64,000 nt of DNA from Halorubellus salinus (GCF_020567525.1 NZ_JAJCVI010000007.1:1-64000); one strand, 5' to 3'; counted from the first letter of the stretch, positions 8,897-18,625 are shown. Numbers and translations are program-made. The notes: a model not told the origin generated them from the sequence alone.

Positions 8897-11800
8897 CTAT
8901 TCGTCGAACCTGACCCAGTCGTGGAGTTCTTCACCAAAGTAGTCGGGTAGCGATGCCTCATCCATGAGGCTGAAGACATCAGCCGGGGTGGTTATTTTCC
9001 GTATACCTTCACCCCCTGAGTTGATTTCTCGCTTAATTTCGTTGCCACCGACGTTGATAACCTCCCCGCGGTGACCTTGGGAATCTTCCAGTATCTCGAT
9101 GTCGAACTCACCATCGAGCAGGTCATCAGTATGCTTCTCGATGATATCCATTTCCTCACCATCGAGCAGTGAGTAATTTTCCAGACGGAATGCGCTGTCC
9201 ACGGCGAGCCTACCGAATGCGGCCCTCAAAATCTCGGTATCAGCAAATCGCTCAGGTGGGTTGAAGAGACTCTCGGCCCAAGATATGGTGTTCTTGACTT
9301 GTTCAACGCCTGATTCGGGAGTTGCAGTCCCACCCTTCGCTTCGGTGAACCACAGTTTCAGTGTGAGTCCATCATCAGAAGCGCGCTTTGGGACCCCGAT
9401 GAACATTAGGTCATCACTTGCTTTGTCCTCCTCAACTGGTGGGAGCGCTCCTGGACGTTCATGTTGACGTGCGAAATCGTGCTGCAGTTCATCACCGAGG
9501 TTCACTGCTATCCATGCGTAGTCGGGAAGGTACCGCCGTAGCATCGCTCTGGCGAGCACCAGACTACCGGCGACACCGACCAGTTCCATGATTTCACTCT
9601 CAGTTGCGTGCTGTAGCTTCAGCATCGACTGACCCTCCAGTGCGGTAAGAATCTCCAACATCCGTCTCGGGTCTGTCGTCTGGTCCCGGTCTATTTCCCC
9701 AAGCTTCCCTTCCAGAGCGTTGACGTACAGATTCTGCCGGTTCGTGGCGGTGATTGCATCATAACCGGGAGAAGGTGATCTTGTATCCTCGTGGTGGATG
9801 ACCAATGGACCCCTCCCGCTAGAATCATCTCCGTGGATATAGTACTCCAGCCCGACTGGGGGTTGCAGATGAACAGCCCAGATTGACTGGTTCAATATCT
9901 CGTCCAATCGCTTGGTTTGGCTCGTTCCGGACGTTGATTCGACAATGCGAGCAATCTGGTTCTCTGGCGTGTAAATCTCCTGATTCCGATGGCCATGCTC
10001 GATTCGGTTGGCATGCCTCGCTGCTCGATGGAGATTCTTACCTCCGTGGTCTCCACACCCGAACCCGTTCGTATACGTTCGCTCGCCAGCCTCACCTTCA
10101 ATTGTAGTCGATTCCCGTGGCAGAAGTCCATCCCTGTGGAACCGATTGGGGAGGTCGTCGAGTCCTAATGCTGCGAACCTGGATGTCAGCACACCTCTGA
10201 AGAACGTAAGATGCGTATCTTCGATAGCAGCCGAAGGTCCAGCCTTTGTGTAGGTGATTCTCTTCCGGAGTTTCTCGACTATGTGATTGTCACGGTCCTC
10301 AAGTGGGCCACCATCATCCCCGCTTTGGAAGAACTCATCCAGGGTCTGACCTTGTCCACCAGATCCGTATACTTGCAATTTGAAAGGAGGGCACTCATAC
10401 TCTTCGTGGGCGTCGAGAACCTCAAGCACATCAGCCAATCCTTCCAAACAACTCCCGAGGCCCCCCATATTGAGGAAGTTCAGGACCAATGGCCGCTCCG
10501 AATGAATATCGAACAGCTGGTCGAAGATTTCCCTGAATTCTCGGATCTTCTCACTCACGAGTTCCCGCATGAAGTCTGGCGTCTCTGCATCATACGATGC
10601 AAGCGGAGCGTAATTCATCCAGAGTGAGTGATTCCGGATGGGTCTCCCTTGGAACGGCTCATTATCGGGTCCACGACTCCGATAAGGAAGCAGGCCTGAA
10701 GGAGTCAGCTGCGCTGCATAGGGTGGGTAACGGAAGCCAGCTGTGAGGTCGTCATCTTCGAGATTATTGTCGCGCCACTTGGCGAGGCGCAGCCCATATC
10801 CCAACATCAATGGGTGAAACGAGGTAAGCCAATGCCGTGTCGATTCGTCGCTGGTCGTCAACGTTCCAATACGTCGTATCCTACTGAGTGCAGCGTCTGA
10901 TTCATCCTTCAGGGATTCTATATAGGCCTCTACCACATCCAAAACTTTCGTCCTTGTTTCTGCATCCCAGGAATCTGTCGACAATACTGTACTCCGGTCG
11001 TCTAGATGTTCTAATAGCTTGTCGTACTTCTTATCCAGCGCATTCGGCGTCTCGAATGTCTCGTCTTCAATCGTCGAGGACTCGAAGGTTCGGCCAGTAA
11101 AATGCCGGGGTGCCACACTAGCATCGTCGATGAACTCCTCTTCAATCTGAATAATCGACCGGAGTCTGCTATCATCGGGGACAAACTGTCGCCCGTTGGC
11201 CTGAATGGTGCCTTCCTTCGTCTCGACATCCTCGATTTTAAGCGAATCACCGGTCCACTCCTCCGGATTGATGATTGCCTCCACGGCCATCGGGAGGTGG
11301 ACATCTGCCTCTCGTATCTCTGCTTCATCATCATATGCTAGCATCGGGAGTTGATCGACCTCGGATGGCTCAGGTGCAGCCAGGTAGAACGGTCGCTCTG
11401 CAGCACCGTTCGTCACCAGCGGGGTCTGTGGATACACGGTCAGTGGCCCATTGACCGTCACGATTTGCCCCTCCTCGGAGATGGTTGCGCTGTCTCCGTC
11501 TGAATCATCCGCTTTCGTGAGGGGTGTCAGCGACACCGATTCCTTGTTATGGAGAACAAATCTAGAATCACCGTCCACATCAAACCTGATATCCATCTCC
11601 TCTTCGCCCAGCACCTGGAACCACCACTCTGGGAGGATAGCAAAATCGACTTGAACGGTCGGATGAGGGTGCCGGGTTGTCTCATCGACATACACTTCGA
11701 ACCGTTCCCACTGGATAGAATCGTTCGCTCCCCGTTGTACCTCGTATCTCACCTCTTCCCCATCTATCTCTACAGAGTCATCATCTGGTGTCGTCAGGAC

Positions 11801-13045
11801 TGAGACAGAGGCGAGCGATTCGCTGAATGTCAGCTTGAGTTTGATGCTGTCCTCGGATGCTGTACACCGTACAACATGCCGGGATCGTGCCTTCGTGAAG
11901 GGCCCCTCTACTGGACCATACTTGACGGAATCCGGAGCGGAAATGCTGATGGTATCCAGTTCGGGAACCGAATCAGACTTGGTTTCCTCATCACGTTTTC
12001 GAGATACTGAAATATTTACGGAGGAGTCGGATTTGGACTCGGGCCCAGATTCGTCGGACTTCTCTTCGGGTTCGGAACTGGATTCGGTTTCTTCGGACTC
12101 GGAATCGGATTTGCTTTCTTTGGACTTAGAATCGATTTGCTTGTTATCGAAATCGGCATAGTATGCTTCTTCGAACCCGATTCCGCTCCAATTCTTCTTC
12201 TGTCCATGTTTTTTTACAAACTCCTCCTCGTAGTGCTCTCGAAGGTGATCTGCAGTGTCTTCACCTGGTTGGAACGCTTCGATGAATCGCCCAGCGTGCG
12301 TCTGTGCAGTTCTGAGATCGCCCAATATCTCCTGTTTTGCATCTTCCTCATCGAGAGACATCTCGAATAAGTTCTCGGGAAGAGAGTCAAAATAGAGCAT
12401 CTCAGGGAGCTCCCCTATTCCTGCCGCCAGATTCTCAGTTGACTCGTTCTCTAGAGCGACACTGATGCTGGCTAATTCGGCGAACCACGACGTCCTATCA
12501 TCTTCAAACAGGTCCTCCTCGATATAGGCCTTAATCGCTCGTATGACGGCTTTCGAAGCGGGATTGTCATATCTTCCCGGATTTAATAACGACTCCCTGA
12601 TTGTTTCTATTGCTAGTGGCCCACCCTCTTCCGTCAGAAGTTCTGCTGGATTAAACGTATCTACATACGCATCCGGATCGATTACGATGAATCCTGCAAC
12701 ATAACGATTTGATTTACTGTCATCAAGTACATTATTCCGGAGGCCTGTCGCCAGTCCTTGTCCTACTTCCATTTCGTTACCTTTCTCGGGGAACTCGCTT
12801 CTGACGTGAAGCACATAGAGTAAGGGACTATCGTCGAAGCGGATTGCAGGTTTCATATTCAGCTCCCCATCAAGGTTCAATTCAACCAACTCCTCATCTG
12901 CGAGCTCTCGGAGCGCTGCAGCTAGCGCTTCAGTATGTTCCTCATCCGGGTAGTGTGCTGCCAAGAACTGCCCGTCTTCGGGGGGATTGGCTTCGAAGTA
13001 TTCCTCAACGTGATTCTTCAGGACTGTTTTAATATGTTCTGACAT
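8897..13045 (-). CDS. dptH: DptH-like restriction protein with possible C-terminal PD-(D/E)XK site
   Basis: A 1,382-residue protein, last of three overlapping genes. Features resembling DptH: an N-terminal half with an Asp/Glu/Ser-rich linker (about residues 300-350), a middle region with HPLMLGYGLRLAKW, a C-terminal region with S-I-W-A-V-H-L-Q-P-P-V-G-L and I-H-H-E-D, and a long helical segment around EIMELVGVAGSLVLARAMLRR. Near the C-terminus D1224 and E1235-A-K1237 have the spacing of a PD-(D/E)XK nuclease, which would supply the cutting activity. No clear P-loop was found. In Dnd systems DptH acts with DptF and DptG to destroy DNA lacking phosphorothioate. It overlaps the dptG-like gene by 17 bases. 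No dnd genes are in view. Family assignment is from memory of motifs. Confidence 0.66.
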   Translation of the reverse strand: MSEHIKTVLKNHVEEYFEANPPEDGQFLAAHYPDEEHTEALAAALRELADEELVELNLDGELNMKPAIRFDDSPLLYVLHVRSEFPEKGNEMEVGQGLATGLRNNVLDDSKSNRYVAGFIVIDPDAYVDTFNPAELLTEEGGPLAIETIRESLLNPGRYDNPASKAVIRAIKAYIEEDLFEDDRTSWFAELASISVALENESTENLAAGIGELPEMLYFDSLPENLFEMSLDEEDAKQEILGDLRTAQTHAGRFIEAFQPGEDTADHLREHYEEEFVKKHGQKKNWSGIGFEEAYYADFDNKQIDSKSKESKSDSESEETESSSEPEEKSDESGPESKSDSSVNISVSRKRDEETKSDSVPELDTISISAPDSVKYGPVEGPFTKARSRHVVRCTASEDSIKLKLTFSESLASVSVLTTPDDDSVEIDGEEVRYEVQRGANDSIQWERFEVYVDETTRHPHPTVQVDFAILPEWWFQVLGEEEMDIRFDVDGDSRFVLHNKESVSLTPLTKADDSDGDSATISEEGQIVTVNGPLTVYPQTPLVTNGAAERPFYLAAPEPSEVDQLPMLAYDDEAEIREADVHLPMAVEAIINPEEWTGDSLKIEDVETKEGTIQANGRQFVPDDSRLRSIIQIEEEFIDDASVAPRHFTGRTFESSTIEDETFETPNALDKKYDKLLEHLDDRSTVLSTDSWDAETRTKVLDVVEAYIESLKDESDAALSRIRRIGTLTTSDESTRHWLTSFHPLMLGYGLRLAKWRDNNLEDDDLTAGFRYPPYAAQLTPSGLLPYRSRGPDNEPFQGRPIRNHSLWMNYAPLASYDAETPDFMRELVSEKIREFREIFDQLFDIHSERPLVLNFLNMGGLGSCLEGLADVLEVLDAHEEYECPPFKLQVYGSGGQGQTLDEFFQSGDDGGPLEDRDNHIVEKLRKRITYTKAGPSAAIEDTHLTFFRGVLTSRFAALGLDDLPNRFHRDGLLPRESTTIEGEAGERTYTNGFGCGDHGGKNLHRAARHANRIEHGHRNQEIYTPENQIARIVESTSGTSQTKRLDEILNQSIWAVHLQPPVGLEYYIHGDDSSGRGPLVIHHEDTRSPSPGYDAITATNRQNLYVNALEGKLGEIDRDQTTDPRRMLEILTALEGQSMLKLQHATESEIMELVGVAGSLVLARAMLRRYLPDYAWIAVNLGDELQHDFARQHERPGALPPVEEDKASDDLMFIGVPKRASDDGLTLKLWFTEAKGGTATPESGVEQVKNTISWAESLFNPPERFADTEILRAAFGRLAVDSAFRLENYSLLDGEEMDIIEKHTDDLLDGEFDIEILEDSQGHRGEVINVGGNEIKREINSGGEGIRKITTPADVFSLMDEASLPDYFGEELHDWVRFDE

Positions 13046-14519
13046 TGACTGAATCTCCGCTATCGCTCTCCTGGCTGAGTAGGCCCATGCTGGTCAGACT
13101 CGCCTTCGCTGCTGTTTTACTTCTCTCGTCAAGGTGGAACCCTCGCTCAACGAGATAGCTGTTGAAGCGTGTCAACGCCAACTCCTCATCGGTTCGCTCT
13201 TCATCACAAGCGAATACCCGAGCAAGGAACGCGAGTGTCTCGTCGGCCATCTGGAACCGGTAGGATGGCCGTCCAGCTTCCCTGGACAGGAACCGCACAT
13301 CAGCATCAGCTAGATTCTTCACACCACGAACCCCCATACTGAAAGGGGCTGAATCATCCGCGCCCTGATATCGTTTATCAATCGCCTTCACGAGCTTCTG
13401 AGACGCCTCGATAAGAGTCGATTCTAAACAATCATCCGGAGAATCTGCATCAAGAGAGTCATAGATTTCCTCGATTGCAGTCTGACGACTCTTGTCATCC
13501 ATCACATCCAGCGCTTCAGTTAGTGTCACCGGATAATCGGGCCCGTGATCGTGCTCTGAAATGGCTTCGTTAAGCATCCTGAGAACTGCCAACCGGGCGA
13601 AGGAATCATAGATATCTCGCCTGACCGAGTACTCAGCGCCTCTCTCTCCTTTCCATATCTTAACGAACTCCCGACCAAGGCCGGCTGATTCACTTTCGAT
13701 GCCGAAAGGGACTCCGATGATTTTCGGCGAGTACTCCTCCCCGTTGATGAACTTGCTCCACTCCTTCCGAAGATTCAGTGCAACCTGAACATAGTACATG
13801 AAGAAGTGAATTCCGATGAGATCTTGCGAACCACGAAGCCAGTCTGACGCCGACTCGACGTCGTTGGCTAACCATGCTTTCAAATCTACTCGGAAGTTCT
13901 CGGCCATCTCGTCGATATATGGCCGCAGTGGCACCGTAGCCTCAGCAGTGTCCTTTGTTGGTTCGTCGAAGGTCTCCACTACCGAAACGATTGCCTGTTC
14001 GAAAATGTTGGATGCCTCCAGATTGTCGAGACGCTTCCGGAAGTCAGCATGCAGACCATCTGGATCGAACTCGAGGGACTCTCCCTGTTTCTCAGTCATG
14101 AGGAGTCGATACCAGCTCCCCCATTTATTACTGTTGACCGGCCTGATTCGTTTCGGGATAGCGGGGTTGAACGGCACAACAATCGGATTGTCACCTTGTG
14201 TCAAAGCGGTGTACTTGGCTTCGAATATCTCCCAGACATCCTCAGAATTGACAGACGGAGTGACATCCAGGTTGGTCTCCTGACTGTAATCCCCGTCGAT
14301 AACGTTGTTGAACCGCTGCTTGAGGGTGGTGTTGGCCCAATCGAATGTTGTATCTTTGGTTTCCTCTGTGATGGCGACCTCTGGGTCGCATTGAAGGACT
14401 GCTGCAAGGACATCACTAAATATTCCTTCGCGTGCATTAGCACGCGCTGAGAAGGGGAAAATACCACCATCTATCGTCCGCCGGGGTACTTGACCGGTTA
14501 GCTGTATCTCATCGCTCAT
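13029..14519 (-). CDS. dptG: DptG-like protein
   Basis: A 496-residue soluble, mostly helical protein. The C-terminus has the hallmark order of DptG: G-F-H-L-D-E-R-S, then a short helix, then the end L-S-Q-E-S-D-S-G-D-S. The N-terminus is I-F-P-F-S-A-R-A-N-A-R-E-G-I-F, like the opening of such proteins. DptG is an essential non-enzymatic partner in the DptFGH restriction complex. The gene starts 4 bases inside the end of the dptF-like gene (ATGA overlap) and its end overlaps the dptH-like gene, so all three are made together. The same complex also exists in archaeal phosphorothioate systems, so the exact subtype is open. Confidence 0.76.
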   Translation of the reverse strand: MSDEIQLTGQVPRRTIDGGIFPFSARANAREGIFSDVLAAVLQCDPEVAITEETKDTTFDWANTTLKQRFNNVIDGDYSQETNLDVTPSVNSEDVWEIFEAKYTALTQGDNPIVVPFNPAIPKRIRPVNSNKWGSWYRLLMTEKQGESLEFDPDGLHADFRKRLDNLEASNIFEQAIVSVVETFDEPTKDTAEATVPLRPYIDEMAENFRVDLKAWLANDVESASDWLRGSQDLIGIHFFMYYVQVALNLRKEWSKFINGEEYSPKIIGVPFGIESESAGLGREFVKIWKGERGAEYSVRRDIYDSFARLAVLRMLNEAISEHDHGPDYPVTLTEALDVMDDKSRQTAIEEIYDSLDADSPDDCLESTLIEASQKLVKAIDKRYQGADDSAPFSMGVRGVKNLADADVRFLSREAGRPSYRFQMADETLAFLARVFACDEERTDEELALTRFNSYLVERGFHLDERSKTAAKASLTSMGLLSQESDSGDSVNVRTY

Positions 14520-16261
14520 GAATCGCTGAGTTGGATCGTTCCGGCTCGTGGCCCCTCGCCTTCCTGGACTCGCAGCAGGAGCTGATTGCTGAGATTTCTG
14601 ACCTCGAGCTGTTCCTTCTTTTCAGTGAACTGTGAGAGTTGGGTTCGAATCAACCGGACACCCTCAGACTCCTTCGGGTCGATGGCTTCGGGATTGTATC
14701 CACGAGTGAGTAGCTCCAGAAGCCGATACAATTCATATGATAAGGGAATTTTCACCTCGTTGTTGAACGCGAACCATAGTTTTCCGAGCTGTGTTTCTTC
14801 GGTGGTTCTGGCCACAGATGTTTGTTCATCGTATCCTGCTTTCTCCTGGTTCCATTCTGAAAGGAATTGGTATCTGATTGAGTTCTGCCCATCTGGTATT
14901 TCAACAAGCTCACCGTCCCGTGCTTGCTGGGACCAATTCCGGATTGCTTCCACTATCGTATCATAAGCCGTAAACATGAATTCTTCCGTCGGATACTCTC
15001 TGTCGCCATCACGGCCGGGTTGCGGGATAGCATCGTGGTGGGTTCGAGCCCCAGCGAACGTTTCGAACAACCCATCCTCGACCACCTCTTCTGTCTCTCG
15101 TTGGACCTCACCGGTCAGATGTTGTAGTCGAACCACTGTGCGGTTGATAGCGCTCCCTGACAACCGATCATAATGAACCGCGCCGTCTTGCATATCGAAC
15201 TCTGGGTTCAGAATCCATTCATCGAGTGAAAGACCAGAGACGAGACAGGGGTCGAGGTGTGCACTTTCGTGCCCCGGGCGCGCTAACACATCGTACACCG
15301 TGTTCCAGATGTATGTCTCCTCGACTGGTCTTCCGGCGTCAAGCAACTCCTCGAACGTGGGGAGAGCTTTCTCTTCCATTTCCTCCTGTAATCCTGCGCT
15401 TATTAGTATCTTGGAGAGATAATCAAGGACCCGTCGTGGATTTAGATATTCGTTTGAGATGATAGCCCGGGCAGCAAATAGGCGAATCAGCGATTCCTGT
15501 ACCTCTGGATTCGACAATTTGTGAAGGTTGTAGGCGAGTGGATTCTCCTCTTGTGTTGCCTCGATTTCGTCTGAGATAGCAGCAAACGGGGATTCCTCAT
15601 TATTGTAATCAAATAGTCGTATTATTTTGGCTAATAGTCCCTGCCCTAACGTCTTAGGATGGGTGTCGAACATACGGCGGAAAGAGAGGTTGACAACAGT
15701 CACCTCTTCTCCCCTGTATATTCCCCCCGGATTGAGGTTCGTATAATCTCGAGCATTATCAATTGCGTCCCATACTTTCGGGAACCGTTCGATTCTATTC
15801 TCCGTATGGAAGTACGTTAATGCGATTCCAAGGTTGATTGCTAAGCCACGACGAGGGGTTTCACCGCCCTCTTCCTCACCTCTTTTCTCGAGGAAGAGGT
15901 CCATCTCATCGTGGTTCGAACGGCGATCACTTTTCGATTCTGTCGCGTCAAGTCGGAGAAGTTTCGGGTGAAGCCAATCAGCATCGGATTCCTGATAGGA
16001 TTTCCTTAAAATGGCGGTCTTTCCGTCGCCAGTGCTCCCGAGCAGAACGAAGAGTTCCCCATCTGGCTCATCACTACTAAAGAATTCTCGTGCCAGCTCG
16101 TCCGCCCTCGTAGGGACATAGATACTCTCCATGAATGCGTTGCTGTCGGTCAACGAGGCAACAACAGCCCCCGGGCGCCCTAACCGTAGACGGACGATTG
16201 CAGCTGCTGCTTCCTCAAGACTGTTCACCGGGCTTGAACCGGCATCTTCTCCGTCAGTCAT
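14516..16261 (-). CDS. dptF: DptF-like P-loop ATPase
   Basis: A 581-residue ATPase. The Walker A motif is G75-S-T-G-D-G-K81-T82, in the form typical of DptF. The protein continues with conserved-looking segments G-L-A-I-N-L-G and N-L-S-F-R-R-M-F-D and helical regions as in that family. In Dnd restriction DptF supplies ATP hydrolysis to the DptFGH complex. It is the first gene of the trio. The start at 16261 overlaps a 22-codon upstream frame (ATG near 16323) that ends in an ATGACTGA overlap, possibly a leader. The gene is visibly richer in A+T than the MutH-like gene upstream. Confidence 0.78.
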   Translation of the reverse strand: MTDGEDAGSSPVNSLEEAAAAIVRLRLGRPGAVVASLTDSNAFMESIYVPTRADELAREFFSSDEPDGELFVLLGSTGDGKTAILRKSYQESDADWLHPKLLRLDATESKSDRRSNHDEMDLFLEKRGEEEGGETPRRGLAINLGIALTYFHTENRIERFPKVWDAIDNARDYTNLNPGGIYRGEEVTVVNLSFRRMFDTHPKTLGQGLLAKIIRLFDYNNEESPFAAISDEIEATQEENPLAYNLHKLSNPEVQESLIRLFAARAIISNEYLNPRRVLDYLSKILISAGLQEEMEEKALPTFEELLDAGRPVEETYIWNTVYDVLARPGHESAHLDPCLVSGLSLDEWILNPEFDMQDGAVHYDRLSGSAINRTVVRLQHLTGEVQRETEEVVEDGLFETFAGARTHHDAIPQPGRDGDREYPTEEFMFTAYDTIVEAIRNWSQQARDGELVEIPDGQNSIRYQFLSEWNQEKAGYDEQTSVARTTEETQLGKLWFAFNNEVKIPLSYELYRLLELLTRGYNPEAIDPKESEGVRLIRTQLSQFTEKKEQLEVRNLSNQLLLRVQEGEGPRAGTIQLSDS

Positions 16262-16505
16262 GCGGATTGATGGAGAGGGCAGGAATCTCGAGTCTTCCCT
16301 CCTCGATACTCATTACAGACATTTGCTATGGTGAACCCACTATCACATCACATCACCTTAGTATAGGGGGCCAGAATTGCACCTGCCTATGTTCTCATGA
16401 ATATATAAACATCTTCGAGGAGATACGATAGGGAAGATGAGCGGTCTAGAGACTTTCTCTCCTTATACACCGATGATATTCCGGTAGCCTCAGCACATGC
16501 TTCTA

Positions 16506-16688
16506 TTACGCTTCAATTACAGGCTGGTGATCAATTCGTGCGATATCTTCAGCATCTCTGAAACAATCCCGGACTTTAGGAAAGCCGAAGAGATTAATCA
16601 AAAGGGAGACAAGCTCTTGTACATCTCCTCCCGATTGCATTCTACGCAACAAAAGAGCGGTATATAGTCCCGTATGGTAAAGAATCAT
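16506..16688 (-). CDS. Small ORF or gene fragment of unknown function
   Basis: Encodes 60 residues beginning M-I-L-Y-H-T-G-L-Y, predicted helical, with no known motif. It follows the MutH-like gene by 19 bases on the same strand. Codon use is A+T-rich like the dptF-like gene. It could be the remains of a longer gene. The next 244 bases up to 16261 contain only the possible dptF leader and a TATA-like CTATACTAA near 16360. Confidence 0.3.
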   Translation of the reverse strand: MILYHTGLYTALLLRRMQSGGDVQELVSLLINLFGFPKVRDCFRDAEDIARIDHQPVIEA

Positions 16689-16707
16689 ATCCGCTGTGTG
16701 TAACGCT

Positions 16708-17571
16708 TCAGTCGTCGGCGGGGATGTACCCCGCAAGGTCCTTGTAGCGAGCGAAGGACATGGTGTCGCCGGTGGCCTCGGATTGCATCAACTCCCAGAA
16801 TTCGGCTGCGTCGACGCCGCCACAGTAGTTGTGGGTGGCTTTCTCGAGACCCGTCGAATCCATCAGTACATCAAGCATCCCACCGAGGGCGATGCTCCAG
16901 CCGCGGCGTTCGGCGTGGTCGAGAACCGGGTGTGCGTCTTTGGCGACGGTTGAGTTCGGTGCACTCTGGCTGGGGTTGTCTTTCTTGTAGCCGCCGCCGT
17001 GTTTGGGGCAGGTGCCGAGGTAGTCGACGTGCCGTTCACTGGGGACCTCGCCGTTGAGGACCTTCTCCTGGCAGATCTCGAAGTCCTCTTGGAAGCGTCT
17101 ATCCCATTCGTCGGTGGGGCGCCAGATATCGGTCCAGATGATAGGGTACTCCGACCGATTCGTGTCCTCGAAGTGGATGTACCAGACGATATGCATGGCG
17201 CTGAGCTTCTTGCGGAGGCCGGGGACGTCGCGCCAGTGGTCGGCCTCGGCGAGGGCGTTGTAGTCGACCATGCAGAGGACGAGGCGTTCTTTCGGGCGGA
17301 GGAGGTGGCCGTCACCGGTGGTGTTCAAGGGTGTGACCTTGAGTTCGATGCCGGCGTCGGGGAAGTCGGCTTGGGCGTCGTTGTTGATGTCGATGCCGTA
17401 GTAGCCTTTTTCGATGACGTTGGCGACGCCCATTTTCGAGCGGGCGCGGTCGTCGGTGGCTTGGCCGTGGATGGTGTCGTCGATACTGCCGATGGTTCGG
17501 CCGAGGAGGCCCTTTGAGGCGGATTCGATCTGGGGTTCGGTTGCTGCGGGGCCGATAGGGTCGTGTGTCAT
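16708..17571 (-). CDS. MutH/Sau3AI-type endonuclease
   Basis: A 287-residue protein. K55-G-Y-Y-G and then D69-F-P-D-A-G-I-E76-L-K78-V-T-P-L match the MutH/Sau3AI catalytic core: MutH uses D70, E77 and K79 with the same spacing. K-E-R-L-V-L follows, as in Sau3AI. Sau3AI cleaves GATC and has two such domains in about 490 residues. This protein has one, like MutH. It is most likely a restriction enzyme acting with one of the C5 methyltransferases nearby, since M.Sau3AI also makes 5mC. It lies upstream of the dptFGH-like operon on the same strand, about 450 bases away. Sequence specificity cannot be read from the sequence. Confidence 0.83.
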   Translation of the reverse strand: MTHDPIGPAATEPQIESASKGLLGRTIGSIDDTIHGQATDDRARSKMGVANVIEKGYYGIDINNDAQADFPDAGIELKVTPLNTTGDGHLLRPKERLVLCMVDYNALAEADHWRDVPGLRKKLSAMHIVWYIHFEDTNRSEYPIIWTDIWRPTDEWDRRFQEDFEICQEKVLNGEVPSERHVDYLGTCPKHGGGYKKDNPSQSAPNSTVAKDAHPVLDHAERRGWSIALGGMLDVLMDSTGLEKATHNYCGGVDAAEFWELMQSEATGDTMSFARYKDLAGYIPADD

Positions 17572-17835
17572 TTCGCGTGCTAGCGGCTAGAACCCTTGGC
17601 GGGGTTGAAAAGTGCACTGGCCGTGTTTGGCTTCGCGTCTGGTGATTTTGGCTGTGGATGGATATCGTGCTTGCAGCGATTGTTTTTCGGTGATGGAACG
17701 AATCTAACGGTAGTTTAAGTCTGCTAGTGTCCGTTGACGGGGATAAGGCACACTTCACCGTGCTCGCACGGGGAACGCCGATATAGTCTCCACCCAGTGG
17801 GGACTCGTCCGGCACCCTTCGACCCCTACTTAGCC

Positions 17836-18540
17836 ATGTCTGCAACTCCACGACCCTCGAGACCCGAGAGTATCAACCCCGACCAACCCGACTACGACTC
17901 GACAGCTCCCAGCAAGGTGTTCCGGAAGGCAATCATCGAGAACCCCGCAATCTGCACGCGGTGTTTCGCCCGCCAACGCACCCTCTCACTCCAGGTCGTC
18001 CCGGTCGCGACCGTGGACGCGAACGGCGACCACCTCCGGATGACCCAGGTCGACGACGCCGACGCCGGCGACGAACACGTCGTCATGCAGGCGAGCGAGG
18101 CGACCGACACGCTGGAGCTGGCGTACCCGCCGCGGGTGTCGGCGGCTACCGCGTCACTAGAGGGCGTTGAGGTGCCGGTGTCCTGGAAGCGCGCCTGTCC
18201 TGAGCCGACATTGTTCTGCACGGAGTGCGGCGCCGTCGACGACGACGGCGACCGCGCCACGCTCTCGAAGCACGAACTCCTCGAGCACGCCAAAGCCGTC
18301 TCTCGCCGCCTCAAAGAACAGGACGTGCGCCACGACCCGGGGCTGCTGTTCGCGGTCACGAAGATGCTGAAGTCCAAACCCGTAGTGCAGGCGAAGACCG
18401 AGCACATCCTCAGTCACGCCGTCCGGGCGAGCGTCGAGAAGCGACGGTACGGCCGCAGTCGGCAGATGCGGGTCGACGACGACGCGAACGAGATCGCGGT
18501 CGCGGACGCCAGCGACGTCGCCTGGATGACCGGGCACTAA
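17836..18540 (+). CDS. Haloarchaeal zinc-ribbon protein, function unknown
   Basis: A 234-residue acidic soluble protein with two CxxC pairs: C-T-R-C near residue 39-42 and C-T-E-C near 129-132, likely forming one zinc site. The C-terminal third is basic and helical (H-A-V-R-A-S-V-E-K-R-R). I do not recognise a family. It opens the + strand block that follows the defence island. The start at 17836 gives M-S-A-T-P-R. An upstream in-frame start at 17734 would add a low-quality 34-residue tail. The 264 bases before it hold a TATA-like TAGTTTAAG near 17711 and nothing else I can name. Confidence 0.55.
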   Translation: MSATPRPSRPESINPDQPDYDSTAPSKVFRKAIIENPAICTRCFARQRTLSLQVVPVATVDANGDHLRMTQVDDADAGDEHVVMQASEATDTLELAYPPRVSAATASLEGVEVPVSWKRACPEPTLFCTECGAVDDDGDRATLSKHELLEHAKAVSRRLKEQDVRHDPGLLFAVTKMLKSKPVVQAKTEHILSHAVRASVEKRRYGRSRQMRVDDDANEIAVADASDVAWMTGH

Positions 18541-18625
18541 CCGAGAAGACGTTATTCATGATTCACTCGATTACTCCTGAGCGGCAGGTATCGCATTCGA
18601 ACAAGAGCGGCGTGGAGGCTGGTGC

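Noticed and set aside
9900-10500. G-S-G-G-Q-G-Q-T in the DptH-like protein as a Walker A motif
   Set aside because: The required lysine is missing, and no Walker B partner was found.
8897-16261. BREX cluster
   Set aside because: No PglZ, BrxL or PglX features. The S-D-S-G-D tail of the middle protein and the P-loop form of the first fit Dpt proteins better.
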